64,000 nucleotides of DNA from Thermoplasmatota archaeon (GCA_018818785.1 JAHIRF010000002.1:278595-342594); one strand, 5' to 3'. Numbered from the stretch's first letter, positions 43,673 to 53,056 are shown. Made by a program: numbers and translations. The notes: a model not told the origin generated them from the sequence alone.

Positions 43673-44778
43673 GAATAATGCACATCTCCGACACTCACCT
43701 CGGGTACAGCGCTTATTCGAAGGTCGATTCGCAGGGGATCAACCAGCGAGAGGCGGACTTCTACGACTCATTTAGACAGGCCATTGATAAGGCGATAGAG
43801 ATGCGGCCTGATGTCGTCATCCACGCAGGTGACCTCTTCGATACGGTCAGACCACAGAACAGAGCAATTGACTTCGCGCTCAAGCAGCTCATCAGACTAT
43901 CCGATGAGAAGATAAAGACCGTACTGATCTCTGGCAACCATTCCACCCCGAGGCTGAGGGAGACGGGCAACATCTTCAGGATATTCGAACATCTGGACCA
44001 TATACATTCAGTCCACCAACCCGGGCTTCGGAAGATCGTGAAGGGCGATCTCACAATCCACGCAGTCCCCCATTCGGTCGCACCGCCGATGCACGAGTTC
44101 ATATCGAATGCAACTCCGTCAGGAGATACGAAGTACAACGTGCTCGTCCTCCATGGAGGCATACTCGGATCGAACACATACAAGATGGATGAGTTCAACG
44201 AACAGGACGTGCCAGCATCATCCATATCCAAAGATTTTGACTATGTCGCATTAGGGCATTTCCACAGATTCACCGAAGTGAGGAGAGGGATGTACTATTC
44301 CGGATCGACCGAGAGATTAGGTTTTGGAGAGGTCGGTCAGAAGAAAGGTGTTATCGAAGTGGACCTTGACGAGGACAAGGCCATTTTCCACGAGTTGACA
44401 ACGAGAGACATGATAGATATCCCATCGATAGACGCATCGGAACTCACCTCATCGGAGATATTGAAGGAGGCCAGGGAAAGAATCAGCGCATCCTCGATCG
44501 ATGATAAGATCGTGAGACTGACTGTGAGCAAGGTCAAGCCAGATGCATATAGGGCTTTGGAGGTAGCGACTGTCAAAAAGCTGGGCTCTGCGGCGATGCA
44601 TTTCGAACTGAAAGTGGGAAGGGTTGAGACCGAGGAATTCCGCGAAGTCTCAGGCGGGCACATCGGATCCCTTTCTCACGAATTCCAGCAGTATGTGAAC
44701 TCGCTCGAAGTGTCTGATAGCAAGAAGAGGAAGCTCGCGGAGATAGGTCTGCCATACTTCTCGGAGGATGAGGGATGA
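43669..44778 (+). CDS. mre11: DNA double-strand break repair nuclease Mre11
   Basis: 369 residues. Phosphoesterase motifs are complete: HISDTHLGYSAY, HAGDLFDTVRP, LISGNHSTPR, VLHGG and LGHFHRF. A capping region follows and the C terminus is charged. TTG 43669 overlaps the antiporter stop; ATG 43678 is the alternative start. With Rad50 it forms the end-processing complex; in thermophilic archaea HerA and NurA are often beside it, but none is here. It overlaps rad50 by ATGA. Confidence 0.95.
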   Translation: MRIMHISDTHLGYSAYSKVDSQGINQREADFYDSFRQAIDKAIEMRPDVVIHAGDLFDTVRPQNRAIDFALKQLIRLSDEKIKTVLISGNHSTPRLRETGNIFRIFEHLDHIHSVHQPGLRKIVKGDLTIHAVPHSVAPPMHEFISNATPSGDTKYNVLVLHGGILGSNTYKMDEFNEQDVPASSISKDFDYVALGHFHRFTEVRRGMYYSGSTERLGFGEVGQKKGVIEVDLDEDKAIFHELTTRDMIDIPSIDASELTSSEILKEARERISASSIDDKIVRLTVSKVKPDAYRALEVATVKKLGSAAMHFELKVGRVETEEFREVSGGHIGSLSHEFQQYVNSLEVSDSKKRKLAEIGLPYFSEDEG

Positions 44779-47198
44779 GGATATCATACCTCGAGATTAG
44801 GAATTATCGGAGATTCCGGGAGGTCAAACTGGAGTTCCCGGATGGAGTCGTGGGCATACTCGGATTGAATGGCACTGGAAAGACCACGATCATAGAGGCG
44901 ATAGCATGGGCGCTCTTCGGCAATACGGACGAAGTGGTGAGGACATCTCGAGAAGGCATCAGAAGCGCCGCCGCCGGATCATCAGAATCCTGTTCAGTGA
45001 ATCTCGAGTTCGAGCTAGGAGGCACCGATTACAGAATCGAAAGGGAGATGGGAGGTAAGAGCCTCACAATGAAGGTGGCTCTGAAATCAGGAGATACGGT
45101 CCTCGCTGATGGAGACAAGCCCGTGAAGAAGGCTGTCGAGAAACTGATCGGCATGGAACATAAATCGTTCTTCACTTCGGTCTTCGCGCGCCAGAAGGAA
45201 TTGAACGCCCTCCAGAATGTCACGCCTGGGGAAAGGAAGAAAGTGGTTCTTCGGATGCTCCGAATCGATGGCGTTGATGACATACTCCAGATCGCCAGAG
45301 CGGACAGAAGGGACGTGACAGAGAGGATCAAGGGCGCGGCGCAAACGCTGCATGACGAAGAAGGACGAGACCGGGAATCATTGATAGGGAACAAGGTGCC
45401 GATTCTAGAGAAAGCTGTCGAAGAATCGGAACGGATGCTGAAGATCGTCGAGGAGAATGAGAGCAAGGCCAAGAAGGACTTCGAGGGCACCAAGATCCGA
45501 CGAGACGAGGCTAAGAAGGATTATGAAGCGTACAATTCGACCAATAAGGACCTCTCAGCGAAGACCTCTGCTCTGAAAGAATTGCGCAACAGAGAGGAGC
45601 GATTGCAGAAAAGGATCAATGAGGTGAAGGTCAAGCTGCAGAGACTTCCGGTGCTTGAGAAGGCGGAAACTGACTGGGGCAAGATTTCATCCATACTGGA
45701 CGAATTGGAGGAATCCAGGCGGAAAGCCGAGCGTGCCAGACACCTTGCCAAGGATATAGAGACGGATGAGAAGTCGAAGGAACAGATGAGAGCGGAGGTC
45801 AGAGTGGCCGAAGAGGAACTCTCGAAGTTCCCTGATCTTGAAGGACAGGCGAAGAACCTGGACAGTTCCCGTGCAGAATCAGAGAAGGCGAGAACGGAGC
45901 TCTCGCACAGCATTGGCGAACTCAAGGCAAAGAGAAAGGAACGTACCGATGAGGCGTTGAAGGACCGCAAGAAGCTCGAAGAGATCTCTAAACTCGGTTC
46001 AGAAGGCACCTGCCCGACCTGCGAGAGAATGTTGGAGGATGCCTATGAGCTCCTGATCAGCAAACTGACAGTGTCAGCGTCGGAGGCCGAAAGGGCTGCT
46101 GCCGAAGCGAAGGCAGAGATGGAGAAGGCAGATGCGAACCTGGCAGGCATCTCGAGAAGGGAGGATGCATTCAAGAAGAAAGCCTCTTGGATCGAGGCGG
46201 AGACTCGCAGGAGAGGACGCCTCGAGGCTCAAATAGAGGCGTCCCACAAGCAATCCAAGGCGATAGATGATAGAATAGCCTCCAAGAAGCGAGATCTCGA
46301 AGAGTTGGGTAAAATCGCATTCTCGGAGGACGAATATGCCAAGACGAAATCCGAGAGGGATCGGTTAAAACCCATGCACGACGAGTTCGTCCGATTGAAA
46401 GGGACTCAGGAAGAGATGGTGCGTTCCGACCACGAGATGGGAGAGGTCAAGGATTGGATCGACAAGAATTCCATGGAAGAGCGCACTTTGAAGACCCTCA
46501 TTTCAGAACTTGAACCAAAGAAAGAGCTTTATGAAGTCATTCTCAAAGATATTGATGAAAAAATGAACATTCTATCAAAAGCCAAAGACGAGGTGCGGAG
46601 ACTCTCCGATTCGAGGGATAGTAGCAGATCCGAACTCCAAACGGCTAGGAAGGAGTTGGAGACCATCGAGAGGGTCAAGAAGAGCATAGAGATGGAGCGT
46701 ACAAAGGCCGACGACCTTGCACTTCTAGAGGACGTCCTGATAACATTCAGGGATCACCTGATAGGCAAGGTGGCTCCGACCCTCTCAGAACTCACGTCAC
46801 ACGTATTCGAATCCATGACAGAGGGCAGATATTCCGGCGTCGAACTGAACGACAGCTATGAGATCCAGATTGATGACCAAGGCACACTGTATCCGATCAG
46901 CAGGTTCTCAGGAGGGGAAGCTGACCTTGCAAACCTATCCCTCAGGTTGGCAATCTCAAGGATCATAGCGGAGAGGACCGGTGCCAACCCGATGAACTTC
47001 CTCATCCTGGACGAGATATTCGGATCGCTCGATCCCACTCGCAAGAGAAGTGTGATGGCAGCCCTGTCAAACCTATCGACCCAGTTCAGACAGATATTCC
47101 TCATAACCCACTTAGAGGATGTCAAGGATCTGATGGCATCCATCGTTAAGGTGGAAGAACTGGAGGATGGGAGCAGTACCGCGTTCCTGGTCTCGTGA
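44775..47198 (+). CDS. rad50: DNA double-strand break repair ATPase Rad50
   Basis: 807 residues. Walker A GLNGTGKTTIIEAIAWALFG near residue 31, a long coiled coil on both sides of a zinc hook CPTC at about residue 412, the ABC signature RFSGGEADLANLSLRLAISR-type block (residues about 708-728), and Walker B FLILDEIFGSLD. It dimerises through the hook and bridges DNA ends, working with Mre11 encoded directly upstream. Length and layout are normal for archaeal Rad50, with a coil slightly on the short side. The converging DUF72 gene ends 5 nt away. Confidence 0.96.
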   Translation: MRISYLEIRNYRRFREVKLEFPDGVVGILGLNGTGKTTIIEAIAWALFGNTDEVVRTSREGIRSAAAGSSESCSVNLEFELGGTDYRIEREMGGKSLTMKVALKSGDTVLADGDKPVKKAVEKLIGMEHKSFFTSVFARQKELNALQNVTPGERKKVVLRMLRIDGVDDILQIARADRRDVTERIKGAAQTLHDEEGRDRESLIGNKVPILEKAVEESERMLKIVEENESKAKKDFEGTKIRRDEAKKDYEAYNSTNKDLSAKTSALKELRNREERLQKRINEVKVKLQRLPVLEKAETDWGKISSILDELEESRRKAERARHLAKDIETDEKSKEQMRAEVRVAEEELSKFPDLEGQAKNLDSSRAESEKARTELSHSIGELKAKRKERTDEALKDRKKLEEISKLGSEGTCPTCERMLEDAYELLISKLTVSASEAERAAAEAKAEMEKADANLAGISRREDAFKKKASWIEAETRRRGRLEAQIEASHKQSKAIDDRIASKKRDLEELGKIAFSEDEYAKTKSERDRLKPMHDEFVRLKGTQEEMVRSDHEMGEVKDWIDKNSMEERTLKTLISELEPKKELYEVILKDIDEKMNILSKAKDEVRRLSDSRDSSRSELQTARKELETIERVKKSIEMERTKADDLALLEDVLITFRDHLIGKVAPTLSELTSHVFESMTEGRYSGVELNDSYEIQIDDQGTLYPISRFSGGEADLANLSLRLAISRIIAERTGANPMNFLILDEIFGSLDPTRKRSVMAALSNLSTQFRQIFLITHLEDVKDLMASIVKVEELEDGSSTAFLVS

Positions 47199-47203
47199 GC
47201 GGG

Positions 47204-48094
47204 TCAATAGCCGCCGAGCGTCATCTGGTCCTGTATGAACACTTCCTTGTGTTCATGAGGCATGCCGATTATCTCCATCATCTGAAAAGCGTTCTTGACT
47301 GCCTTCGCCCGCCCGTGGTTATTGAAATATATTCGTGCCTTCTCGCTGTTGGACACTATCTCCGAAAGCCTAGGCTCCCAATCAGCCAGTTGATCGTGTG
47401 AATAGAGGTAGTCGTAGCGGTTGATCCTGTAGTCATCCTCAACTTCGTCCTTGTACCAGATATCGTAGTTGCGACCGTGGAACCGCACATAGGCATGCTT
47501 CGATGTGAGGGACCGAGTTATCGGAAACCCCGGTCCATCCACTATCACATTTGCGACACCGAACTCTTGCAGGACCTCCACCGCATCTGGCGCGAGCTCG
47601 TTACCGCGCTCGTTAAGCCACGACCGGTGACGAAACTCCACCGCGTAATCATAGAGGTCTGTATCGAGCATCTGGAAGAGCGCCCTCAACTTCCCCAAGC
47701 TACCCCTACCTTCGAATCTGAAGTGCGGAGTCAATTGAATCAGGACCGCCCCGAGAAGACCTGCCTCTGCAAGCGGTCGAACACATATACTCTCGAAACT
47801 CGATGCCTGAGAGGATGCCGCCTCAGTAGAATCCTTCAGGATAGAGTCGTGGGTCACCATCTGAGGTAGTTTCACAGAAAACTCGAACCCCAGCCTCTGG
47901 CGACCTTTCTCAATCCAAGATTTCACCATATACTCATTCGGCGGCCTGTAGAACGTCGAATTGATCTCGACTGAAGGGAAGTACTTGGAGTAGTACGCGA
48001 ACCATTCCCCCTTCTTGCTCGCGAGATCGGCAGGATAGAACCTGCCGACCCAATCGTCGTACGACCACCCCGAGCAGCCAATCAACGCTGCCAT
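47204..48094 (-). CDS. DUF72 (YecE-like) protein
   Basis: 296 residues. The family blocks are present: LIGCSGWSYDDWVGRFYP at the N terminus, YFPSVEINSTFYRPP, FSVKLPQMVTHD, VEFRHRSW and YVRFHGRN. DUF72 proteins have a TIM-barrel fold related to endonuclease IV/xylose isomerase enzymes; their biochemical role is not established. Start ATG 48094 lies about 31 nt from an AT-rich element (TTTTTATAG on the minus strand). No operon partner. Confidence 0.9.
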   Translation of the reverse strand: MAALIGCSGWSYDDWVGRFYPADLASKKGEWFAYYSKYFPSVEINSTFYRPPNEYMVKSWIEKGRQRLGFEFSVKLPQMVTHDSILKDSTEAASSQASSFESICVRPLAEAGLLGAVLIQLTPHFRFEGRGSLGKLRALFQMLDTDLYDYAVEFRHRSWLNERGNELAPDAVEVLQEFGVANVIVDGPGFPITRSLTSKHAYVRFHGRNYDIWYKDEVEDDYRINRYDYLYSHDQLADWEPRLSEIVSNSEKARIYFNNHGRAKAVKNAFQMMEIIGMPHEHKEVFIQDQMTLGGY

Positions 48095-48139
48095 AGAGAT
48101 TTAAAGATAACTTATGGCTATAAAAATAATTGCGTATGG

Positions 48140-48440
48140 CGTCCTCGGGCATCCAGCATGATATTTGCTGCCAGTATTGGGACGAACCGACGGAGGGAAA
48201 GCCATATATCCAACAAACGGTGTAATACTCTCGCCTGGAATACTATGCTGCTGATCTACATGATGCAGTGTTCCGACACCAGGCTACAGTGCGCCGTATG
48301 GGTCCCTCTATGAATCACCGGTGAGACACCGAAACATGTGTAGGGGACAACACGACGTGCAACAAAAACCCCCAGGAGGGTCAGGGCGACGAGAGTGCTA
48401 AGCATACCATGAACCGCACTGTTACACCTGGGGGACACCG
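48140..48440 (+). ncRNA. Candidate structured RNA, unassigned family
   Basis: A 347-bp gap between two genes holds no coding frame but several complementary segments on the plus strand: CGTCC (48140-48144) with GGACG (48180-48184) around CAGCA/TGCTG (48154-48158, 48166-48170); GCCTGG (48233-48238) with CCAGGC (48279-48284); GTGT-TCCG-ACAC nearby; TCACCGGTGA (48315-48324); and CCCCCAGG (48370-48377) with CCTGGGGG (48427-48434). A TATA-like CTATAAAAAT (48118-48127) lies about 20-25 nt before the first stem. The GC-rich, folded character and promoter spacing suggest an RNA gene. RNase P and SRP RNA core motifs were looked for and not found. It could also be a decayed sequence. Confidence 0.35.
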
Positions 48441-48441
48441 A

Positions 48442-49131
48442 TCATCGTCTTGTCCTGGGCCGTGAGAGTCGCAAGAGCCAGTCCTCGGCTTCAGAATACA
48501 TCGAGAACTGTCGCTCGCGCTCCTTGAACTCCTTCGTGTGGTGGATGCTCCTTGTGGCGGTCCCCTTGGGATTCATCACCTCGTGCAGCAGCTCGTGATA
48601 GACGACGAATTCGAGCACATATCGAGGGACTCGCTCGGAGTCGAGAACACGATTGGCAGCGAGAAGGTTCAACGCCTTGAAATAGAAACCGAGACGGGAC
48701 GAGGGGGACTCTTTCGTCCATGCGAGGTCTGGCCGTCTCAATCCACCGCTGAAATAGCATCCGTTGACGTAATCGAACACTTCGCCGAGGTCTCTGTGGT
48801 TTCCGACCGGGCGGAAGGACAAGTTCCTCGCTCGGGATATGAACGTGTCCCTTTTGGTATCCCATAGATCGGTCGATCGCGCGTAGTCGAGGTATTGAAC
48901 CGTCATCCCTGCAGGACATTTGCTACCCTTCGCTCTGCATATGAGATACCATGCGAGTGCCTTCGTGACCTCATCTGGAGCGCCATCCATGTAGTCGCTT
49001 ATCTTGAAGGATAGCATGTGATTCCTGAGCCTCCAGGTATGCTTGAGCTCAGTGTATTGATTATACTCCGCGGAGATCCTATCCTCGGTGACTTGCTTTC
49101 CGACCTGCCTGAAGATTGTCTCAAGTTCCAC
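48442..49131 (-). CDS. SprT-like zinc metalloprotease-fold protein
   Basis: About 229 residues from a GTG at 49131. The zinc motif HELLH occurs in EFVVYHELLHEVMNP with a further histidine in HHTKEFKERER, as in SprT/WLM-type proteins. Upstream residues are mixed helical with no membrane segment. The open frame extends to 49218, but a symmetrical TATA box at 49150-49162 centred 25 nt before this GTG indicates a leaderless GTG start. Family members act in DNA-protein crosslink repair or are uncharacterised; the role here is unknown. It shares a bidirectional promoter with the M28 peptidase gene. Confidence 0.75.
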   Translation of the reverse strand: MELETIFRQVGKQVTEDRISAEYNQYTELKHTWRLRNHMLSFKISDYMDGAPDEVTKALAWYLICRAKGSKCPAGMTVQYLDYARSTDLWDTKRDTFISRARNLSFRPVGNHRDLGEVFDYVNGCYFSGGLRRPDLAWTKESPSSRLGFYFKALNLLAANRVLDSERVPRYVLEFVVYHELLHEVMNPKGTATRSIHHTKEFKERERQFSMYSEAEDWLLRLSRPRTRR

Positions 49132-49147
49132 GATGCGCGTATGGCTG

Positions 49148-49164
49148 AACCATTTTATATGGTT
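49148..49164. promoter_or_regulatory. Symmetrical bidirectional TATA promoter
   Basis: AACCAT-TTTAT-ATGGTT is a perfect 6+6 palindrome whose AT-rich centre reads TTTATAT one way and ATATAAA the other. Its centre (49156) is 27 nt before the ATG of the plus-strand M28 gene (49183) and 25 nt before the GTG of the minus-strand metalloprotease-fold gene (49131). Both distances match the archaeal TATA-to-start-site spacing, so both genes would be leaderless and share one TBP site. Confidence 0.65.
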
Positions 49165-49182
49165 GACCGCTAATCCAAAGAT

Positions 49183-50313
49183 ATGGATGGACAACCGCCC
49201 AGGCGATGGTCGCCGCATTTATCGCATAAATGGACATCGACCAGGGCGATGACTCTCGCATCTGCAACCGCCATGGTCTGCGCGGTTCTGTTCACTGCAA
49301 TCCCTGGAATCATGCCCGCGAAAGCGAGCCCGGATATGGAGGCGATTCGAGCGATCATTGAGAACGTCGATACCGCGAATGTTATGTCGACGATCGAGGA
49401 CCTTGAAGATTTTGGGTCCAGGAGTTTCGTCCTGGAGAGTTCAAGACAGTCGGCACTGTACATCTATGAGAGATTCGCCGAAATAGGATTGGAGACTGAG
49501 ATCCAGGAGTTCACGGTCGGCGATGTCATCAGCTCCAATGTCATAGCGACCATTCCGACAGATAGTGGGAGCGAAGGGCTGTTCCTATTCGGGGCGCACT
49601 ATGATTCTGAGAACTACTTGGCAGATGACCTGACGGATACAGAACTTCTGCCCGCCCCAGGTGCGGATGACGACGCGTCTGGAATCGCTGCGATAATTGA
49701 GATGGCCAGAGTACTAGTGGATGTCGATCTGCACGATACTGTGAAGTTCGTTGCCTTTGGAGCGGAGGAATATGGATACGACCATTCTGGCGGATGTGTC
49801 GGCAGCGCGTACTTCGTCGAACAAGAAGTCGCGAACGGTGAGACATACAAGGGTTCTGCGATTCTCGACATGATCGGATACAGGGTCGGGATAGACAACA
49901 TCGTAACAATAATCACGAAAGAAGACTCCAACCTCATGGCAGAAACGACCAAGGACATGATAAGGTGGCTGGACCTCGGATTGGAGGTCAATCTGGTGAA
50001 AGCACCCAACATCTTGTTTAGTGACCATTCATCATTCTGGGAAGCAGACTTCCCCAGCATGCTAGTGACTGAGGAAGTCCATGAATATACCCTGGTCCCA
50101 ATCAATCCATACTACCACACTTCACTTGATACAATGGATACGCTTTCTGAGGAGCAGATAGGAGTGACCGCTCAAGCCCTTGTGGGTAGTATACTCTGGC
50201 TATCGGCCGAAGATGGCGGTTACGCATCAATAATATTAGTGATTGTAATAATAACCGTGGCCACAATAGCGGTCACGATGTTCTTTGCGATGCGAAGGAG
50301 AAGAAAGGAGTGA
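49183..50313 (+). CDS. Surface-anchored M28 family aminopeptidase
   Basis: 376 residues from the leaderless ATG 49183. A signal segment (ASATAMVCAVLFTAIPGIMP) and a C-terminal membrane helix (ASIILVIVIITVATIAVTMF) followed by a basic stop-transfer end place it on the outer face. The zinc motifs of M28 are present: FGAHYDSENY, GADDDASGIAA, FGAEEYGYDHSGG, DMIGYR and a final PYYHTSLDTMDTL. It probably trims peptides at the cell surface, with the adjacent APC permease a plausible uptake partner; that is inference. The NUDIX gene overlaps its stop. Confidence 0.9.
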   Translation: MDGQPPRRWSPHLSHKWTSTRAMTLASATAMVCAVLFTAIPGIMPAKASPDMEAIRAIIENVDTANVMSTIEDLEDFGSRSFVLESSRQSALYIYERFAEIGLETEIQEFTVGDVISSNVIATIPTDSGSEGLFLFGAHYDSENYLADDLTDTELLPAPGADDDASGIAAIIEMARVLVDVDLHDTVKFVAFGAEEYGYDHSGGCVGSAYFVEQEVANGETYKGSAILDMIGYRVGIDNIVTIITKEDSNLMAETTKDMIRWLDLGLEVNLVKAPNILFSDHSSFWEADFPSMLVTEEVHEYTLVPINPYYHTSLDTMDTLSEEQIGVTAQALVGSILWLSAEDGGYASIILVIVIITVATIAVTMFFAMRRRRKE

Positions 50314-50774
50314 TGCACATGATGGACGAAGAGAACCACGAACGCAGGCGTGAATATCCGGATGCCCCATTGATAGGGGTGGGCACAGTCACGATCAAGG
50401 ATGGCAAGATTTTGCTGATAAAGCGAGCTTTTGACCCTGGTGCCGGTAAGTGGAGCATACCAGGTGGACTTGTGGAGGTCGGAGAGAAACTCTCTGAAGC
50501 CGCAGTGAGAGAAACCGAGGAAGAGACAGGGATCAAGGTCGAGGTTCTCGAACTGATAAATGTGTTCGACATGATAGATAGAGACGATTCGGGGAAGATC
50601 AAGTTCCATTTCGTCCTTGTGGACTTTCTGTCGAAACCGATCAGCGGAGAGGCACGATTGAGCGCTGAGGTCCAGGAGATAAAATGGGCCACCTATGAAG
50701 ATGCAAAGAAGATGGACCTCACCAAGACCGCGAGGAAAGCTCTCGAAGAACTCTTCGGGGGAATAGTGGGCTAG
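50313..50774 (+). CDS. NUDIX hydrolase
   Basis: About 153 residues. The complete NUDIX box occurs as GLVEVGEKLSEAAVRETEEE followed by TGI, within a fold starting PLIGVGTVTIKDGKILLIKR. Such a sequence with GGLVEVGE and a following FHFVLVDFL is typical of ADP-ribose or nucleotide pyrophosphatases. Several starts are possible: GTG 50310, ATG 50313 (overlapping the M28 stop), or ATG 50319, which has the best spacing to AAGGAG. Its stop shares CTAG with the converging permease gene. The substrate is not identifiable. Confidence 0.9.
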   Translation: MHMMDEENHERRREYPDAPLIGVGTVTIKDGKILLIKRAFDPGAGKWSIPGGLVEVGEKLSEAAVRETEEETGIKVEVLELINVFDMIDRDDSGKIKFHFVLVDFLSKPISGEARLSAEVQEIKWATYEDAKKMDLTKTARKALEELFGGIVG

Positions 50775-53056
50775 GTCCTGCCAGGTGGCATGAAGGTCGG
50801 GAATGATACGCCCGTCCCTGGCTGCAGGGTCTTATTGACATTCGTGGTCTTCAGGACCATCACAGGTACATCCACCGACCGTATGATCCTATCGTATACG
50901 GTTCCGAACAGAGTCTTCTCTATAGCAGTCTGGGCACCTGCACCCATCACTAATAGGTCGCATTTCTTAGCTGCTTGGAGCACAGCGTCAACGCGCGATT
51001 TCGACCGCACGATATGAACCTCATGAGGTACATTGACCCGAGTGCACATCTTGCTCAACCTATCCGCGTTACCCTTGGCAAGTTCGACCTGCTTGTCGTC
51101 AGTTATCACCGCGAGGATATCAATCGAGGCACCATATTCTTTTGCGAGTGGCAGTGCGAGAAGAAGTGCCTTCCTAGTCTCATAGTATTTACCCGAGACG
51201 AGGAGTATCTTCTCTATGTTCTTGCTTAGCCTCTTGGTCTTGATGATTGCCACATCGCAAGGTGCCCGGCTCACCACCTCGTCTAGATTTCTACCTAATA
51301 TTGTTCTTCCGCGTCTGCGCGTGCCTTTCCACCCCAGGACCAGAAGGTTGGCAGCGTCGTGCTTGATCTGGTCGACTATCGCACCGGGCACATAATACGA
51401 TACTGAGACCACGGGACGGACTTTGACGGTGGAAGGCGCAACCTTGATGGCTTTCTTCAATCCCTGGGCGATCTCATCAACATAATCTCTGCGGATGGCC
51501 TCCAACGGCATCGCACGAGGAACCTCGACCACAGTGTTCACGGTCAATTCGCCCTTGAAATACCGCGCGATGACGCCTGCAGTCTCCACGAGCCTGAGGT
51601 CCCCAAGGTCGCCGAGCGCCAGGAAGACCCTGTATCGTTCGATCTGGTCCTTCTGGAGAGGCTTGGCCGGAACCCTCTTCCTCTCGACGATCGACTGGAA
51701 TTCCTCGGCTGGCTTTGCGAATACGGATAGAGCGAGGCCCGCCCCCAACCAAATGAGTGTGATGTACCAGGCCATAGGCATGAAGTTGAACATGTATATG
51801 GCAATCGCTATGCTGCTGATAATCCCGACAACAGGGAAGAGCGGGAACAAAGGAGTTTTGAACCCGATATCGATCTTCGTGAGTCTGCGTCTCAATTTGA
51901 TAGATGCCGCGTTCGCGAATGTGAAAAGAAGCAGGAACATGATCGATGTCGATGCGACCACTACCTCCAGCGGGAAGAATAGTGCCATGAACAACATTAT
52001 CAATCCAGTTATCACGATGGCGTTGTGAGGGACGCGTCTCTTCTTGTGAACTGCCCCGAAGATCTTTGGCAAGGAGCTATCCCTGCCCATGGCAAAGCTA
52101 ACCCTGGATGATGAGAAGACAGTTGCGTTCAGCGCCGCCATCGCGGACAGCACTCCGCCGAAGATCACCAGTGGGGCGCCGAGGTATGGAATCACGCGCT
52201 CAGCACTCGCGATGACCGCATTCTCGCCTTGTTCACCGAGCCATTCGGGAGAGAAATTCACTAGGCAGGCGAACGCCACGGAAAGGTACAGTGCAGCAGC
52301 AACAAGGACGGAGATGAAAATCGCGCGGGGTATGTTCCTCTTCGGATCCTTCACTTCTTCGCCACATTGGACGATGATCTCGTAGCCTTCGAATGCTATG
52401 AAGGTGAATCCCATCACCATGAAGAGGCGAGAGAAATCGTCCGGGAAGATCGAACCGATACTCTTGAGCATGTAGATGCCAGACACATCAAGAGCGAACA
52501 GTACCGAGAACGCCACGAAGAATGCGACGATTAGTATCTGGATCAGGGTGATCGTGGCGCCCGCCTTGCCAGTGGCACCCACACCAGCATAATTCACTCC
52601 AACGAAGGATATTATCGCGAAGACAGCGAATAGTTTCACAATCATATCATTCGTGAGACCGAAGAAATCGACGTCGAAGTATGCGGCGAACGCAACCATC
52701 GCATAACCCAAGCCCAGGGCATAGTAGCTGCAAGCGACGGTATGACCGAACCAAGACATCCATCCGGAAAGGAATGCGGCGGGGTGCCTCAAACCCTTCT
52801 TAGCCCATAGATAACCCCCGCCTGCTTCGGGGAAGGTGGAACCCAGCTCAGCATATGTCCCAGCCGTGAAAATGGTCGCTATCGCGTTGAGTACGAAGAC
52901 GAGCAGTACCGCTCCTCCGACCTCTCTTGTGGTGACCCCTATGAGGACGAATATGCTGGTACCAATCATGGCACCAATGCCGATCATCGTCACATCGAAA
53001 AGGCCCAGGTCGCGCCTCAGTGTGACCGTAACAGATTCATTGGCTGCGCTTGGCAT
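50771..53056 (-). CDS. APC-family amino acid permease with two C-terminal universal-stress domains
   Basis: 761 residues. Residues 1-470 form an APC permease with about 12 helices: GLFDVTMIGIGAMIGTSIFV (helix 1 substrate loop) and TFPEAGGGYLWAKKGL. Residues about 480-610 and 615-745 are two USP domains; the second has the ATP-binding pattern GAGAQTAIEKTLFGTVYDRI. USP-fused permeases are known in archaea, and nucleotide binding probably regulates transport. The substrate (amino acid or polyamine) cannot be read. Neighbouring surface peptidase suggests amino-acid uptake. Confidence 0.9.
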   Translation of the reverse strand: MPSAANESVTVTLRRDLGLFDVTMIGIGAMIGTSIFVLIGVTTREVGGAVLLVFVLNAIATIFTAGTYAELGSTFPEAGGGYLWAKKGLRHPAAFLSGWMSWFGHTVACSYYALGLGYAMVAFAAYFDVDFFGLTNDMIVKLFAVFAIISFVGVNYAGVGATGKAGATITLIQILIVAFFVAFSVLFALDVSGIYMLKSIGSIFPDDFSRLFMVMGFTFIAFEGYEIIVQCGEEVKDPKRNIPRAIFISVLVAAALYLSVAFACLVNFSPEWLGEQGENAVIASAERVIPYLGAPLVIFGGVLSAMAALNATVFSSSRVSFAMGRDSSLPKIFGAVHKKRRVPHNAIVITGLIMLFMALFFPLEVVVASTSIMFLLLFTFANAASIKLRRRLTKIDIGFKTPLFPLFPVVGIISSIAIAIYMFNFMPMAWYITLIWLGAGLALSVFAKPAEEFQSIVERKRVPAKPLQKDQIERYRVFLALGDLGDLRLVETAGVIARYFKGELTVNTVVEVPRAMPLEAIRRDYVDEIAQGLKKAIKVAPSTVKVRPVVSVSYYVPGAIVDQIKHDAANLLVLGWKGTRRRGRTILGRNLDEVVSRAPCDVAIIKTKRLSKNIEKILLVSGKYYETRKALLLALPLAKEYGASIDILAVITDDKQVELAKGNADRLSKMCTRVNVPHEVHIVRSKSRVDAVLQAAKKCDLLVMGAGAQTAIEKTLFGTVYDRIIRSVDVPVMVLKTTNVNKTLQPGTGVSFPTFMPPGRT

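Noticed and set aside
48140-48440. RNase P RNA or SRP RNA
   Set aside because: GGAGGGAAAGCC loosely recalls the RNase P P4 strand, but the matching ACAGAA-type 3' strand and the SRP helix 8 motif are absent.
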